Below, piece by piece: positions 22,324-31,172 of a stretch of 34,148 bases of DNA (within the stretch, counting starts at the first letter, position 1; each line of letters begins with the position of its first letter). The translations under genes and the position numbers were made by a program. A model generated the notes under the pieces. The model did no database searches. It saw only the letters and a program-made list of their open reading frames with translations, and was not told the origin of the DNA. The stretch is from Candidatus Bathyarchaeota archaeon (GTDB lineage: Archaea > Thermoproteota > Bathyarchaeia > Bathyarchaeales > Bathyarchaeaceae). Where the stretch lies: assembly GCA_020348865.1 (NCBI GenBank), contig CP070754.1:1463237-1497384 (forward strand). The letters run 5' to 3'.

Positions 22324-23874
22324 CTATCCAAGATCTCTTTGAGGCAGTACGCGGTCTTCAAATCCCACTAATTTTGCACCTGAAATTGCTGATGTGTCTA
22401 TTGTTAGGGCTCTAAGATCCTCTTTGCTCAACTCCTTGATGCTGCAGTGACCTGCCAACATCGTTAGGGTTCTTATTTCTTCCTTGGTTACCGAAAGGAA
22501 ATTCGCAACCTTCTGAGAGGCCATCTCAGGATTAAGCCTCGCTGTAAGTGCAGGATCTTGGGTCGTTATCCCGATTGGGCAACGACCACTTTGGCAATTG
22601 AAACATGTATAGCAACCCATAGCTATCTCTATCGCCGAAGCCATCCCTACTGCGTCCGCTCCGAGAGCTATGGCCTTTACTACATCAGCTCCTGAGGTTA
22701 CGCCGCCCAAGATTATCAATTTTACATCATGGTAAACGCCCAGCTCTTCCAAGGCTTTGACAGCTGGAGGGATGCAGGCTATAGTCGGCAAACCAGCGTG
22801 CTGAGTTGTCTGTTCGGGAGAAGCACCCGTGCCGCCGTACTTTCCGTCAATTTCCACAGCGTCAGCACCAACCTCAACCGCGATCTTCACATCTTTGTAT
22901 ACTCTTCCTGGTCCCAATTTGATTATTATCGGCTTTTTATACTCAGTTATGTCTCGAAGTATGTCAACTTGATTCTTCAAATGCTTCCTTACGTCGAGAA
23001 TGTCCATATGCCTGGCAGGGCTAAGACAGTCAGTACCCACAGGAATTCCCCTCATTTTCGCAATATCCTCGGTGACTTTCTCTCCGAGAAGGTGTCCGCC
23101 CATACCGGGCTTAGCGCCCTGTCCTATCTTAATCTCGATAGCATCTGCCTTGAGGACGTAATCGACATCAACGCCCCATCTTCCAGTGGACCACTGCGTA
23201 GCTATGTATCCTCCAGGTTTCCATGTTTTCACACCATTCTTAAAGCATTCTTTACTCTTGTATCCATGCACCAAAAGCTCTTCGCCAGAGAAGGACCCTC
23301 CTTCACCAGTGCTAATCAATGTTCCTGCCTTCGCGGTTGCGATGGACATGGCTATCTTGGCTTGTTTAGATATGGCTCCATAGGACATGGCTCCAATCAT
23401 GATGGGGATTTTCATCCTCACGGGCTTCTTGACCTTGCCTTCACCTATTACTACCTCAACATCACACTCCTCTCGGTATTTGTCCAACGGAGCGGGTTCG
23501 GCAAGTTGAGACGGAACAATCAAGAAGTCGTCAAAGTGAGGTAGCGGTCTGAGGGCTCCGAACCCCCTAACGAAATATTTCCCCTTCTCAGCTTTGGTGT
23601 GTATCTCTTCGACCACTCTACTGGTCCAAATCCCTCTTGAGTACATTTCCGGGATGGTTGCTCTCACCCGAATTGCGTTCTGGGGACAGTTATCAACGCA
23701 GAGCCTACAACCCACGCATGCGGCTTCGTTGGCCACGAATGATTTTTCAGCCTCGTCTGAGGCAAAGACGAAGTGGGGGCATACATCGACGCACGTTGCG
23801 CACTTTCCCGGTTCTCTCTGGTTCAGACATCTTCTTGCAGCAATCTCTACAGCGAACGAGCATATCACGGGCAT
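22324..23874 (-). CDS. Ferredoxin-fused glutamate synthase FMN domain (GltB2-like)
   Basis: A protein of about 516 residues. The N-terminus has two 4Fe-4S sites (C-x2-C-x3-CP near 27-35; CVGCRLCVDNCP near 55-66). From about 155 it is the FMN barrel of glutamate synthase: IPIMIGAMSYGAIS, STGEGGSFSGEE, QGAKPGMGGHL, KLGPGR, IDGKYGGTGASP, ILGGVTSGADV, and the 3Fe-4S triad C423-x5-C429-x4-C434 (numbered from 23880). This domain converts 2-oxoglutarate plus ammonia to glutamate, or carries out the related N-methylglutamate chemistry. GATase and GXGXG parts are not in this polypeptide. AAGGAG fits ATG 23874; TTG 23880 would overlap the previous stop (TTGA). Last gene of the operon. Confidence 0.92.
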   Translation of the reverse strand: MPVICSFAVEIAARRCLNQREPGKCATCVDVCPHFVFASDEAEKSFVANEAACVGCRLCVDNCPQNAIRVRATIPEMYSRGIWTSRVVEEIHTKAEKGKYFVRGFGALRPLPHFDDFLIVPSQLAEPAPLDKYREECDVEVVIGEGKVKKPVRMKIPIMIGAMSYGAISKQAKIAMSIATAKAGTLISTGEGGSFSGEELLVHGYKSKECFKNGVKTWKPGGYIATQWSTGRWGVDVDYVLKADAIEIKIGQGAKPGMGGHLLGEKVTEDIAKMRGIPVGTDCLSPARHMDILDVRKHLKNQVDILRDITEYKKPIIIKLGPGRVYKDVKIAVEVGADAVEIDGKYGGTGASPEQTTQHAGLPTIACIPPAVKALEELGVYHDVKLIILGGVTSGADVVKAIALGADAVGMASAIEIAMGCYTCFNCQSGRCPIGITTQDPALTARLNPEMASQKVANFLSVTKEEIRTLTMLAGHCSIKELSKEDLRALTIDTSAISGAKLVGFEDRVLPQRDLG

Positions 23875-23876
23875 TC

Positions 23877-24986
23877 TCAACTCTCCTTCTTCTTTACTTG
23901 AGACAAACCTTCCAATTTCTGGAGAGCCTCCTCATCGACTATGGGCTTCTTTAGACTCTTGATAGCAGCTAAGAGTGTCTTGTCTGTTTCAACTGCTGAG
24001 GCTCTTTTCTTCTTTGACTCTATGAAACTCCTCAGCTCCTTGCGTGTACTTGAGGATGGCTCTCCTAGCTCTATGTAATTCATCTTTGTAGCCGCTCTAA
24101 CTAGTTCCTCACCAAAAGAGGTTCTGATGATTGCTGTTTCAAAACCGGGCTTGGAACCTACACTCCCAACAGCGATGTCCGCTTGTTCTCCTACGAAATC
24201 AACGCACCTAGCGCAGCCTTTCGCCATGAATCTTGCCAATTCTATCAGAGGTATGGTTGCCCTTCCGTTCCCTGTCTGAAACGCAAGTTCTGATCCGTTT
24301 CCAGCAATCTCAATCGTAGAAATGCTCCACAGAGGAATGCCCAACTCTCTTTCGATCTTTGAGAGAACTCCTGGATAGAATGCTCCAGGGCAGAAGTAGC
24401 TTATCTTCAGATACTTCGGTCTCCGGAAAGGCTCCAAGACGCACATAGTTGATGTTTCCAATTTCTTGAGCGCTTGAGCCCAACAAGGTGGGCCAACGAC
24501 AGCCACCCTCTTCGTTCTTCTAGCCCTATTTATCATCTTCAACCCCGCGGAAAACAAGGGGACCGGCAGAGGTGAATCTCTCAAATCCTCTGGTTTGCTT
24601 AGGAATTTGAGTGTTGGCTGGCTGCTCCATCTATCCAGATCCGTGGCAACGATTCTATCAATGGCACCTAGTTCTAAGCCACAAAGCAGTAGATCCTTTG
24701 TCACGCTACCTGACTTTTTAGGCCTCAAAGAGAAAACTTTCCCTAGTGTCTTCGGATTCCACTCAAACATCCTCGGACAGACTTCAATGCATGGTGCTTC
24801 ACACAGCTTGCATGGGTCTATTTCTATTGTTCTATAGCCAGCGAGTCTCGTGAACTCCTTAGTTGTTGGATGACGATTTACGCTCTCATCGAACATCAGT
24901 ACTCCCTTGTTGCATACTGCTGTGCAGAGACCACAGCCAGTACATCTTTCTAAACCCCAGACCTCTTCCTTCAGTTTTTCACTCAT
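23877..24986 (-). CDS. FrhB/FdhB-family Fe-S flavoprotein (coenzyme F420 hydrogenase/dehydrogenase beta subunit type)
   Basis: About 369 residues. An N-terminal pair of Fe-S motifs (CTGCGLCTAVC; CKLCEAPCIEVCP) precedes the FrhB domain: VAVVGPPCWAQALKKL, ISYFCPGAFYPGVL, and CARCVDFVGEQADIAVGSVGS. FrhB proteins pass electrons between FAD, Fe-S clusters and F420 or another carrier; sequence alone does not tell which. In some methanogens an frhB-like gene accompanies a split glutamate synthase, so here it likely feeds electrons to the GltB2-like enzyme. GGAG eight bases before ATG 24986 favours that start; ATG 25010 would overlap hdrB by 4 bp. Its stop overlaps the GltB2 start region. Confidence 0.85.
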   Translation of the reverse strand: MSEKLKEEVWGLERCTGCGLCTAVCNKGVLMFDESVNRHPTTKEFTRLAGYRTIEIDPCKLCEAPCIEVCPRMFEWNPKTLGKVFSLRPKKSGSVTKDLLLCGLELGAIDRIVATDLDRWSSQPTLKFLSKPEDLRDSPLPVPLFSAGLKMINRARRTKRVAVVGPPCWAQALKKLETSTMCVLEPFRRPKYLKISYFCPGAFYPGVLSKIERELGIPLWSISTIEIAGNGSELAFQTGNGRATIPLIELARFMAKGCARCVDFVGEQADIAVGSVGSKPGFETAIIRTSFGEELVRAATKMNYIELGEPSSSTRKELRSFIESKKKRASAVETDKTLLAAIKSLKKPIVDEEALQKLEGLSQVKKKES

Positions 24987-25006
24987 ATCTCTCGCTCCAA
25001 TTGTGT

Positions 25007-25888
25007 TCATTCCATGAAGTCAAGTATTGCATCTGCACTAACTCTATTCATGCCAAGACCAACTTCCTTCTTGTCAAACCCCATACACAAACCAAGTAAT
25101 TGGGTAAACAAGACGACTGGTAGTGTAAACCGCTTATCGACTTTTTTCTCTATTATTGATTGATTGTAATCGAATTGCATCTGACAATACGGGCACAAGC
25201 TCACTATGCAATCTGCCCCCGACACCTTCGCGCTCTGGAGCTTCTTTCCCCCAAGTTTACAGCTCAAGTCTCTATCAAAAGCCAAGATTGGAGCACCACA
25301 ACACCACGACTTAAGCTGCCAATACACGCTTTCAATACCCAGTCCCTCAACAAGCTCATCCAGCATCCTCGAATCCTCTAGGCCTACCGGATGATACGAT
25401 GCAGAGAATCTAGAAAAATGACAGCCCGAGTGCACCGCTGCCTTCAACCCTTCAAATCCTCTAATAATGTAATCTTTCCTCAACTTCTTGAGACCTATAT
25501 CATCATGAATCACCTGAAGTAGGTGTTTCACCTTAACACCGCCTTGGTAATCTAATCCGGCCGTTGAGGAGAGCAGATGTTTCACCTCCTTTCCAAAACC
25601 GGCATCCTCTTCAAGACCAACGTTTGCCTTCATAAACGAGGAGAAGCACTCTGGACAAAGCGTGACTATAGTGTCTAGCCCCTTCTTCTCAGCCATTGCC
25701 AGCACTTGAGCCGATAACGCCGATGCCATGCGGTAGTCCACAGATTTGATTGGCGCAGGCCCACAGCATGGAGCATCCGACATGTCGATGATTTCGACAT
25801 CTAGTTTCCTCATGATACTCCTCGCTGATAGGTCGTACTGTGGCATTCTAGCCAAGGCATAGCATCCTGGGTAATATCCATAACTCAT
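25007..25888 (-). CDS. hdrB: Heterodisulfide reductase subunit B (HdrB-like)
   Basis: A 293-residue protein with two CCG domains. First: YPGCYALAR, APCCGPAP, LCPECFS. Second: SGCHFSR, WCCGAPI, LCPYCQMQFD. Each C...CCG...CxxC set builds half of the two non-cubane [4Fe-4S] clusters that reduce a disulfide in methanogen HdrB. The natural disulfide here is unknown, and a CoM-S-S-CoB heterodisulfide is not implied. The AGGTGA ribosome binding site is formed by the end of hdrC. Neighbours hdrC and hdrA make this an HdrABC unit. Confidence 0.92.
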   Translation of the reverse strand: MSYGYYPGCYALARMPQYDLSARSIMRKLDVEIIDMSDAPCCGPAPIKSVDYRMASALSAQVLAMAEKKGLDTIVTLCPECFSSFMKANVGLEEDAGFGKEVKHLLSSTAGLDYQGGVKVKHLLQVIHDDIGLKKLRKDYIIRGFEGLKAAVHSGCHFSRFSASYHPVGLEDSRMLDELVEGLGIESVYWQLKSWCCGAPILAFDRDLSCKLGGKKLQSAKVSGADCIVSLCPYCQMQFDYNQSIIEKKVDKRFTLPVVLFTQLLGLCMGFDKKEVGLGMNRVSADAILDFME

Positions 25889-25889
25889 C

Positions 25890-26405
25890 TCATCTCACCT
25901 TGAGGATGTCAGCGACTCTCGTCTTGTTTACCATTCCTTTAATCGATTCAGTGTCGATTGAAGGCACACTGGGCAATTTGAGTTTCAACCTCTTCTCCAT
26001 TTGAAACCGGCTTGGGGCAATCAACCTGCCTGTATCATTGAGGTTTTTACAGCTTTCTTCAACTGACCTAGGCACTACGATTCCCTCTCTCAAGGCGACG
26101 TCCCTCATGCCTAGGATTAAACTAGCTAGCTTGACCCCTTGAGGGCATCTTTCAGTACACATATAACACGTGGAGCACTGCCATAGCGCCTTACATCGAA
26201 CAAGTGTGTTCTTTAACCCCAGTTTTATCATTTCAACCATTTCATGTGGTTTAATGTCCATCTCCTCCGCTACAGGACACGACGATGAACATGTCCCACA
26301 CTGGTAACAGCAAGACAATGTTCTTCCCATGTGAGATTTCATTACTTCTTCGAAAAATGTCCTGGAGACTTTACTCAGGTTAGTGGTTCGCTCCACGGTT
26401 CTCAC
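25890..26405 (-). CDS. hdrC: Heterodisulfide reductase subunit C (HdrC-like)
   Basis: A 171-residue soluble protein with two ferredoxin-like clusters: CYQCGTCSSSCPVA (about residues 33-46) and CSTCYMCTERCPQGV (about 77-91). In between is a helix starting MVEMIKLGLKN, as in HdrC. It passes electrons from HdrA to the catalytic HdrB. Start GTG 26405 overlaps the hdrA stop as GTGA; a second GTG at 26396 has a better-spaced AGGTGAG. The stop is followed by hdrB after one base. There is no membrane helix, so this is the cytoplasmic HdrABC type, not HdrDE. Confidence 0.92.
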   Translation of the reverse strand: MRTVERTTNLSKVSRTFFEEVMKSHMGRTLSCCYQCGTCSSSCPVAEEMDIKPHEMVEMIKLGLKNTLVRCKALWQCSTCYMCTERCPQGVKLASLILGMRDVALREGIVVPRSVEESCKNLNDTGRLIAPSRFQMEKRLKLKLPSVPSIDTESIKGMVNKTRVADILKVR

Positions 26406-29400
26406 CTTTTCTTGTACGGGCTAGGCCCAAGTGACTCTAGTTTCTCTGTGAACTCCGCGACTTTTTCTGCAAAAATCTTCCCTTCACCAGCGCTGATCCA
26501 CAGAGTCAAGAACCTCTTTGGGTCTATCATAGTGGTCTTCAACATTTCCTTCAATTTGCCCAGAGCTTCATCGGCCTCGAGGTTTCCAAAGATGTAATGA
26601 CAGTCGCCTTTCTTGCAGCCTCCTATCAAAACTCCGTCGGCTCCCTGCATAAACGAGTAAAGCACGTAAAAGGGGTCAACCATTCCACTGCACATCGTTC
26701 TAACAATTCTTATTGCGGGTGGGTACTGGAAGCGACTAACTCCGGCTGCATTTGCGCCTGCATAGGCGCACCAATTGCAGAGGAAAGCAATGACTTTGGG
26801 CCTGTCTGGACTAGGTTCGGCTAGAGCTGCTCTTATCATCGCCATCGTTTGAGCCCTTGTGAACCCCCTTACTTCTATTGCCCTGCCCGGGCAGTCTGTG
26901 GCACAGGTGCCGCAACCCTTGCACAGGATTGGGTCTATCTCGGCGACCATCCGCCCATGGTCCAATTGAACCATCTTTGGAGCGTTGTACTCACAGATGG
27001 AGACACACGTGCCACATCCGGTGCATTTTTCATAATCTACTGTAGCTATCCGAGGTTCGACCGTGAGTTCACCAAGAACTAGGGGTGTAAGAGCCCTCGA
27101 AGCCGCGGCCAAACCTTGGGTGGCAGCCTCTTCAAGGGATTGAGGGCTATGTGCCATTCCCGCCATGAATAAGCCCTCTGAGGAGAAGTCTATTGGTCTC
27201 ATCTTTGGATGTATTTCTAGAAAGAATCCATCCTCATTGAGAGGCACCTTGAACGTGTGGGAGATGCCATCGGCTTCCTCAGGCGCTATTAATGGGACCG
27301 AGAGGACTAGCTTGTCTACAGGAAGACTAATTCGCTCGCGGAGGACAAGATCATACGCCTCGACGATCTTTTTCTTGTTCTCCATGTAGACCCTTGGCTT
27401 GGACATTTCGTCAAACCTAATGAAGATTATGCCAAGCTCCCGGGCTTTTCTATAAAATCTCTCTCCTTCCAGAGGAAGTCTAATGTCTTCGTAGAATATG
27501 TAAACGTTAGAGGCCGGCTTGGACTTCTTGGCTATCAGTGCTGAATCCAAAGCTTCGGCACAACACCGCTCGGAGCCCCCACAAATTATGAACCCTATCA
27601 CCTCATGTTCCCTAAGGTCTTCGGTCTCCATTATTCTTCTGAATTCACTCACTGTGTAGACAGAATCTAGACTTCCATACCCGTACAAACCTTGGGGATT
27701 CATCTCAACAGCATCAGGCGCGATTATCGCAACGCCCACCTCAAAGCGTCTAGCCTTTTCCGGGTTACTCTGAATTGACACTTCGAAGTGTCCTATTGAT
27801 CCCTTGAATTCGGTTGGCTTCGATGACAGGATTACGTCGATGTTGCCGTGTTTCTCTACAGCTTTAACCAGTTTTTCAAGCTCTGACTTCACGTTAACGT
27901 CCCTGAAGGGCATATGAGGATACTCACTAAACAAACTCCCACTGAGTTTTTCAGATTTCTCAACTAGAAGAACTTTGAACCCGGCATCCGCTATGACCTT
28001 GGAGCATACTAAACCAGCCACAGAACCACCTACAATGAGGGCTGAAGGCGTTATACTTGTACTGAGCTCCTCCAGTGGTTCTAGCATGGTCGACTTGATC
28101 ACCCCCATCCTTACTAGGTCTTTGGCTTTCTCCGTGGCCTCTTCCGGGCATCGTTTATGGACCCAAGAGGCGTGTTCTCGGATGTTGATCATCTCAAAGA
28201 GATAAGGGTTCAATCCAGCTTCTCTGCATATGCTGCGAAATAGAGGTGCATGAGTTGTTGGTGTACAGGCAGCCACAACGACTCTGTTGAGCTTCTCCGC
28301 TACTATAACTTTCTTGATGTGTTCAGTGCCATCTTTGGAGCATGTGTACATGAGGTCTTCTGCGTAGGTGACGTTAGGAAGGGTCTTGGCATACTCTGTT
28401 ACCTCTTTGACGTCAACGACGTTCGCAATGTTAAGACCACAGTGACAGACAAATACCCCTGTTCTGGGCTCGACCATGGAGTGGACCCTTGAGACTTCTG
28501 TTTTGCCTTCGACCTTGGGCTCGACCAAGGGGCTGAAGGGGAGTGCCCGGAGGAGAGCTTCGGTGGTAGCTGCGTGAGCTTGAATCACGCTGTGTGAGAT
28601 GTCCTTGGGTCTCTGCATACAACCGCATATGAATATTCCCGGGACGTTCGTCGCAACATCAAACAAGGGGACAGAGGAATTGTGGAATCCGAATTCATCT
28701 ACCTCTATTCCCAACTTCTTAGCCAATGCTCCATGATTCTTTGTTGGAATCATAGCTGGACAAAGCACTACGAGATCTGTTTGTACCTCTCTCATTTCGC
28801 CAGAAGATATGTCCATGTGACGAACAACAAGTCTACCAGAGAGAGGATCGCGCTGAACTCCTCCGGGTAAGCCCTTGAGATAGTTGATTTTAAACTCTTC
28901 TTTTGCTCTCTTCACAAGTTCTTCATAGCCCTTACCGGATACCCTGAGGTCGTTGTATAGAATGGCGACCTCAATCTCAGGTTCATGTTCTTTGGTCACG
29001 ATAGCCTGTTTTGTGGCGTACATGCAACACACTTGTGAGCAGTAGGACTTTCGCTTCGGCTTCTGGCTCCGGGATCCAACACATTGGATGAATAAGATTC
29101 TCTTCGGCTTCGAGCTGTCTGAGATTCTGACGATTTTTCCTCCAGTCGGTCCCGCTGCGTTCATCATTCTCTCGTACTGCATAGAGTAGAGCACATCAGG
29201 AAATTGCCTGAAACCGTACTCTGTGAACGGGGACGAATCAAGGAGGTCATAACCTGTTGCTACGATAATCGACGAAACCTGGATTGACAGCTCTTCTGCT
29301 TTCTGATCGAAGTCTATGGCCTCTGCGGGGCATGCTTTTTCGCAGACTCTGCATACTCCCTTTGTGAGATTTAGGCAAGCATTTTCATCGATTGTCGCTA

Positions 29401-29851
29401 TCGCTGGTACTGCCTGTGGAAAGGGAATGTAGATCGCCTTCCTCTCCATCAAGCCTGCTTCAAACTCGTTTTGAGTTTTGGCTGGACATTTCTCGGTGCA
29501 CAGTCCACATCCTACACATTTGTTTTCATCAACGTATCTCGGCTTCTTAGTGATTCTAACCGTAAAAAAGGTGCCATCAGCTGACCGTTTAACTTCCTTA
29601 ACTTCCGAATACGTTATGAGCTGGGTGTTTGGATGTCGGGCGACCTCCACCATTTTGGGAGCTAAAATGCAAATCGAACAATCAAGTGTGGGAAATGTTT
29701 TGTCGAGTTGAGCCATATGGCCCCCGATGGAGGGGGACCTCTCCACAAGATAAACCTTGAAACCCTTATCCTCTAAGTCCGAAGCCGCTGTGATTCCTGC
29801 TATTCCGCCCCCGATTATCAACACACGATTCTGGACCGTTGCGTCTATCAT
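26402..29851 (-). CDS. hdrA: Giant HdrA-HdrA-MvhD fusion (flavin/Fe-S electron-bifurcation subunit)
   Basis: About 1149 residues (frame open to 29887; ATG 29851 has AGGTG upstream). Positions below count from 29887. Module 1 (about 20-460): FAD motif GGGIAG, an inserted ferredoxin (CVGCGLCTEKCP at 124-134; CxxxxxxxCRVCEKACP at 171-187), and the YCSQVCC HdrA signature. Module 2 (about 475-1010): the HdrA N-terminal CHCG domain, a second nucleotide motif degraded to GGSVAG, no inserted ferredoxin, then two 4Fe-4S sites (CTGCGTCVSICE, CKGCGTCATDCP). C-terminus (1030-1155): an MvhD domain (CNWCAYAG, GGCKKGDCHY) that normally links hydrogenase or formate dehydrogenase to HdrA. A tandem, complementary HdrA of this kind is not the methanogen layout. 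Confidence 0.9.
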   Translation of the reverse strand: MIDATVQNRVLIIGGGIAGITAASDLEDKGFKVYLVERSPSIGGHMAQLDKTFPTLDCSICILAPKMVEVARHPNTQLITYSEVKEVKRSADGTFFTVRITKKPRYVDENKCVGCGLCTEKCPAKTQNEFEAGLMERKAIYIPFPQAVPAIATIDENACLNLTKGVCRVCEKACPAEAIDFDQKAEELSIQVSSIIVATGYDLLDSSPFTEYGFRQFPDVLYSMQYERMMNAAGPTGGKIVRISDSSKPKRILFIQCVGSRSQKPKRKSYCSQVCCMYATKQAIVTKEHEPEIEVAILYNDLRVSGKGYEELVKRAKEEFKINYLKGLPGGVQRDPLSGRLVVRHMDISSGEMREVQTDLVVLCPAMIPTKNHGALAKKLGIEVDEFGFHNSSVPLFDVATNVPGIFICGCMQRPKDISHSVIQAHAATTEALLRALPFSPLVEPKVEGKTEVSRVHSMVEPRTGVFVCHCGLNIANVVDVKEVTEYAKTLPNVTYAEDLMYTCSKDGTEHIKKVIVAEKLNRVVVAACTPTTHAPLFRSICREAGLNPYLFEMINIREHASWVHKRCPEEATEKAKDLVRMGVIKSTMLEPLEELSTSITPSALIVGGSVAGLVCSKVIADAGFKVLLVEKSEKLSGSLFSEYPHMPFRDVNVKSELEKLVKAVEKHGNIDVILSSKPTEFKGSIGHFEVSIQSNPEKARRFEVGVAIIAPDAVEMNPQGLYGYGSLDSVYTVSEFRRIMETEDLREHEVIGFIICGGSERCCAEALDSALIAKKSKPASNVYIFYEDIRLPLEGERFYRKARELGIIFIRFDEMSKPRVYMENKKKIVEAYDLVLRERISLPVDKLVLSVPLIAPEEADGISHTFKVPLNEDGFFLEIHPKMRPIDFSSEGLFMAGMAHSPQSLEEAATQGLAAASRALTPLVLGELTVEPRIATVDYEKCTGCGTCVSICEYNAPKMVQLDHGRMVAEIDPILCKGCGTCATDCPGRAIEVRGFTRAQTMAMIRAALAEPSPDRPKVIAFLCNWCAYAGANAAGVSRFQYPPAIRIVRTMCSGMVDPFYVLYSFMQGADGVLIGGCKKGDCHYIFGNLEADEALGKLKEMLKTTMIDPKRFLTLWISAGEGKIFAEKVAEFTEKLESLGPSPYKKR

Positions 29852-29861
29852 GGGCTTACAC

Positions 29862-30524
29862 CTAGACAAACGGTCTCTCGGAGACACGAACTATCTTTTT
29901 GAACTCATCTGCCTTCGCTTCTATGCCGTATTTTTTCAGCAGAGAACTTAATCTGTTCAAATCCTCGCCGATTAGTTTATCATATTTGGCGTTATGCCCA
30001 AGGGATTTACACTCCCCCTTCAGGTATATAATGCCCCTGATCATGTAATCGCCAAGCTCTTTGCCGGCGTCCCCTGCTATCACTATCTCCCCACCGACCA
30101 TGTATAGGCCCACGACATCTCCAACGTTGCCCTTTACGATCAAAATTCCGCCCTTGAGCATTTGTCCGACCGCATCGTCGGCATCCCCATAGATGACAAT
30201 TGTTCCGCCGCAAGAATACACACCAGCCCCGTAACCAGCGTTTCCCTTTACTATTATCTCACCGTCTTGGGAGCTATCGCCAACGAAAGACCCAGTATTA
30301 CCCTCAATGATTATCCTGGCACCGTTGTTTAGAAAAGCGATATAATCGTTGGCATTTCCTTTTACCGTCAACTCGCTCTCCTGCAAGCCCGGCGCGATTC
30401 CGTAAAGATGTTCTACGTTGACGACGTTGACTCGCACCCCATGGTTTGTGGCAGCCCTAATCTGGGAGTTGACTGCCCCTAGAGATAGACCTTTGCTGTC
30501 AATTGTTATCTCATCCAGTCTCAT
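29862..30524 (-). CDS. GXGXG beta-helix protein (GltB3-like)
   Basis: A 220-residue right-handed beta-helix. Repeats of the form G-x-x-G-x-x-x-x-G-G-x-I-x-V-x-G run through the middle: YGAGVYSCGGTIVIYGDADD, AVGQMLKGGILIVKGNVGD, VVGLYMVGGEIVIAGDAG, LGDYMIRGIIYLKGE. The C-terminal SLGHNAKYDKL then FKKIVRVS matches the stand-alone GXGXG domain of archaeal split glutamate synthase and MgsB of N-methylglutamate synthase. FwdC of formylmethanofuran dehydrogenase shares the repeat but not this context. GGTGA supports ATG 30524. It ends 10 bp before hdrA starts. Confidence 0.88.
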   Translation of the reverse strand: MRLDEITIDSKGLSLGAVNSQIRAATNHGVRVNVVNVEHLYGIAPGLQESELTVKGNANDYIAFLNNGARIIIEGNTGSFVGDSSQDGEIIVKGNAGYGAGVYSCGGTIVIYGDADDAVGQMLKGGILIVKGNVGDVVGLYMVGGEIVIAGDAGKELGDYMIRGIIYLKGECKSLGHNAKYDKLIGEDLNRLSSLLKKYGIEAKADEFKKIVRVSERPFV

Positions 30525-30584
30525 TCTCTGTCACCCATTTTCAGCAATGCGCATCCAATTTCTCAATGTTCATGCAATGTTCCA

Positions 30585-31172
30585 TCACATTGACCTCTTT
30601 TCCTGCGGAACAATCTTCTTGAATCCATCCATGCTCAAGCCGAGCTTGTGTTTCGCGAACAAATCCTCCAAGGTCTTCTTGTCATTCTTTGTCAGCCTAG
30701 TCTGCTGCGAGTTTGCTCCCAGAGTCTCATAGTCTCCTTTGATGAAAATCGCACCTGACACCATAGAACCTCCCAGCTCTCTTCCTGCATCTCCTCCGAC
30801 GATTATCGTGCCTGCAACCATGAAAGAACCAGCGTAGTCACCCACGTTACCGACCACAATTATCGTTCCTCCTTTCAGTAACTGCCCCACATGGTTTCTC
30901 GCATCTCCTTTAACGACTAATATTCCTCCATAGATGGCTGTGCCCGCTCCTTCGTCTGCATCACCTTCAATCACAACTTCGCCCGCGGTCATTCCATCTG
31001 CTGCGTACTTGCCCGCGCTACCTTCCACCAAAACTGTTGCTCCATCATTTAGGGCGCCGATAAGATCGCCCGCATCATTCCTGATTACAATATGGGCTTT
31101 TTTTTGAGCATCAACTGCCTCTAAGGTCTCGCCGGTTCTTTCTTGCGTGGACACCGTTGATCGCCCAGGCAA
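30585..31172 (-). CDS. Second GXGXG beta-helix protein (GltB3-like paralogue)
   Basis: A 195-residue paralogue of the protein at 29862: AGDLIGALNDGATVLVEGSA, GAGTAIYGGILVVKGDAR, HVGQLLKGGTIIVVGNVGD, YAGSFMVAGTIIVGGDAG, LGGSMVSGAIFIKGDYETLG, ending MDGFKKIVPQ. It lacks about 25 N-terminal residues of the other copy and differs at most surface positions, so the duplication is old. Two such subunits suggest a heteromeric beta-helix platform. Start TTG 31172 directly follows the stop of the previous gene, with no good ribosome binding site, so coupled translation is likely. GTG 31154 is an alternative. Confidence 0.86.
   Translation of the reverse strand: MPGRSTVSTQERTGETLEAVDAQKKAHIVIRNDAGDLIGALNDGATVLVEGSAGKYAADGMTAGEVVIEGDADEGAGTAIYGGILVVKGDARNHVGQLLKGGTIIVVGNVGDYAGSFMVAGTIIVGGDAGRELGGSMVSGAIFIKGDYETLGANSQQTRLTKNDKKTLEDLFAKHKLGLSMDGFKKIVPQEKRSM

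Noticed and set aside
22729-23544. 271-codon open frame antisense to the GltB2-like gene
   Set aside because: Opposite-strand shadow; the other strand carries all conserved FMN and 3Fe-4S motifs.
29862-31172. Reading the GXGXG genes as FwdC (formylmethanofuran dehydrogenase)
   Set aside because: The repeat is shared, but no Fwd subunits are nearby, whereas a GltB2 gene is in the same operon and the C-terminal LGxNA...FKKIV matches GltB3.
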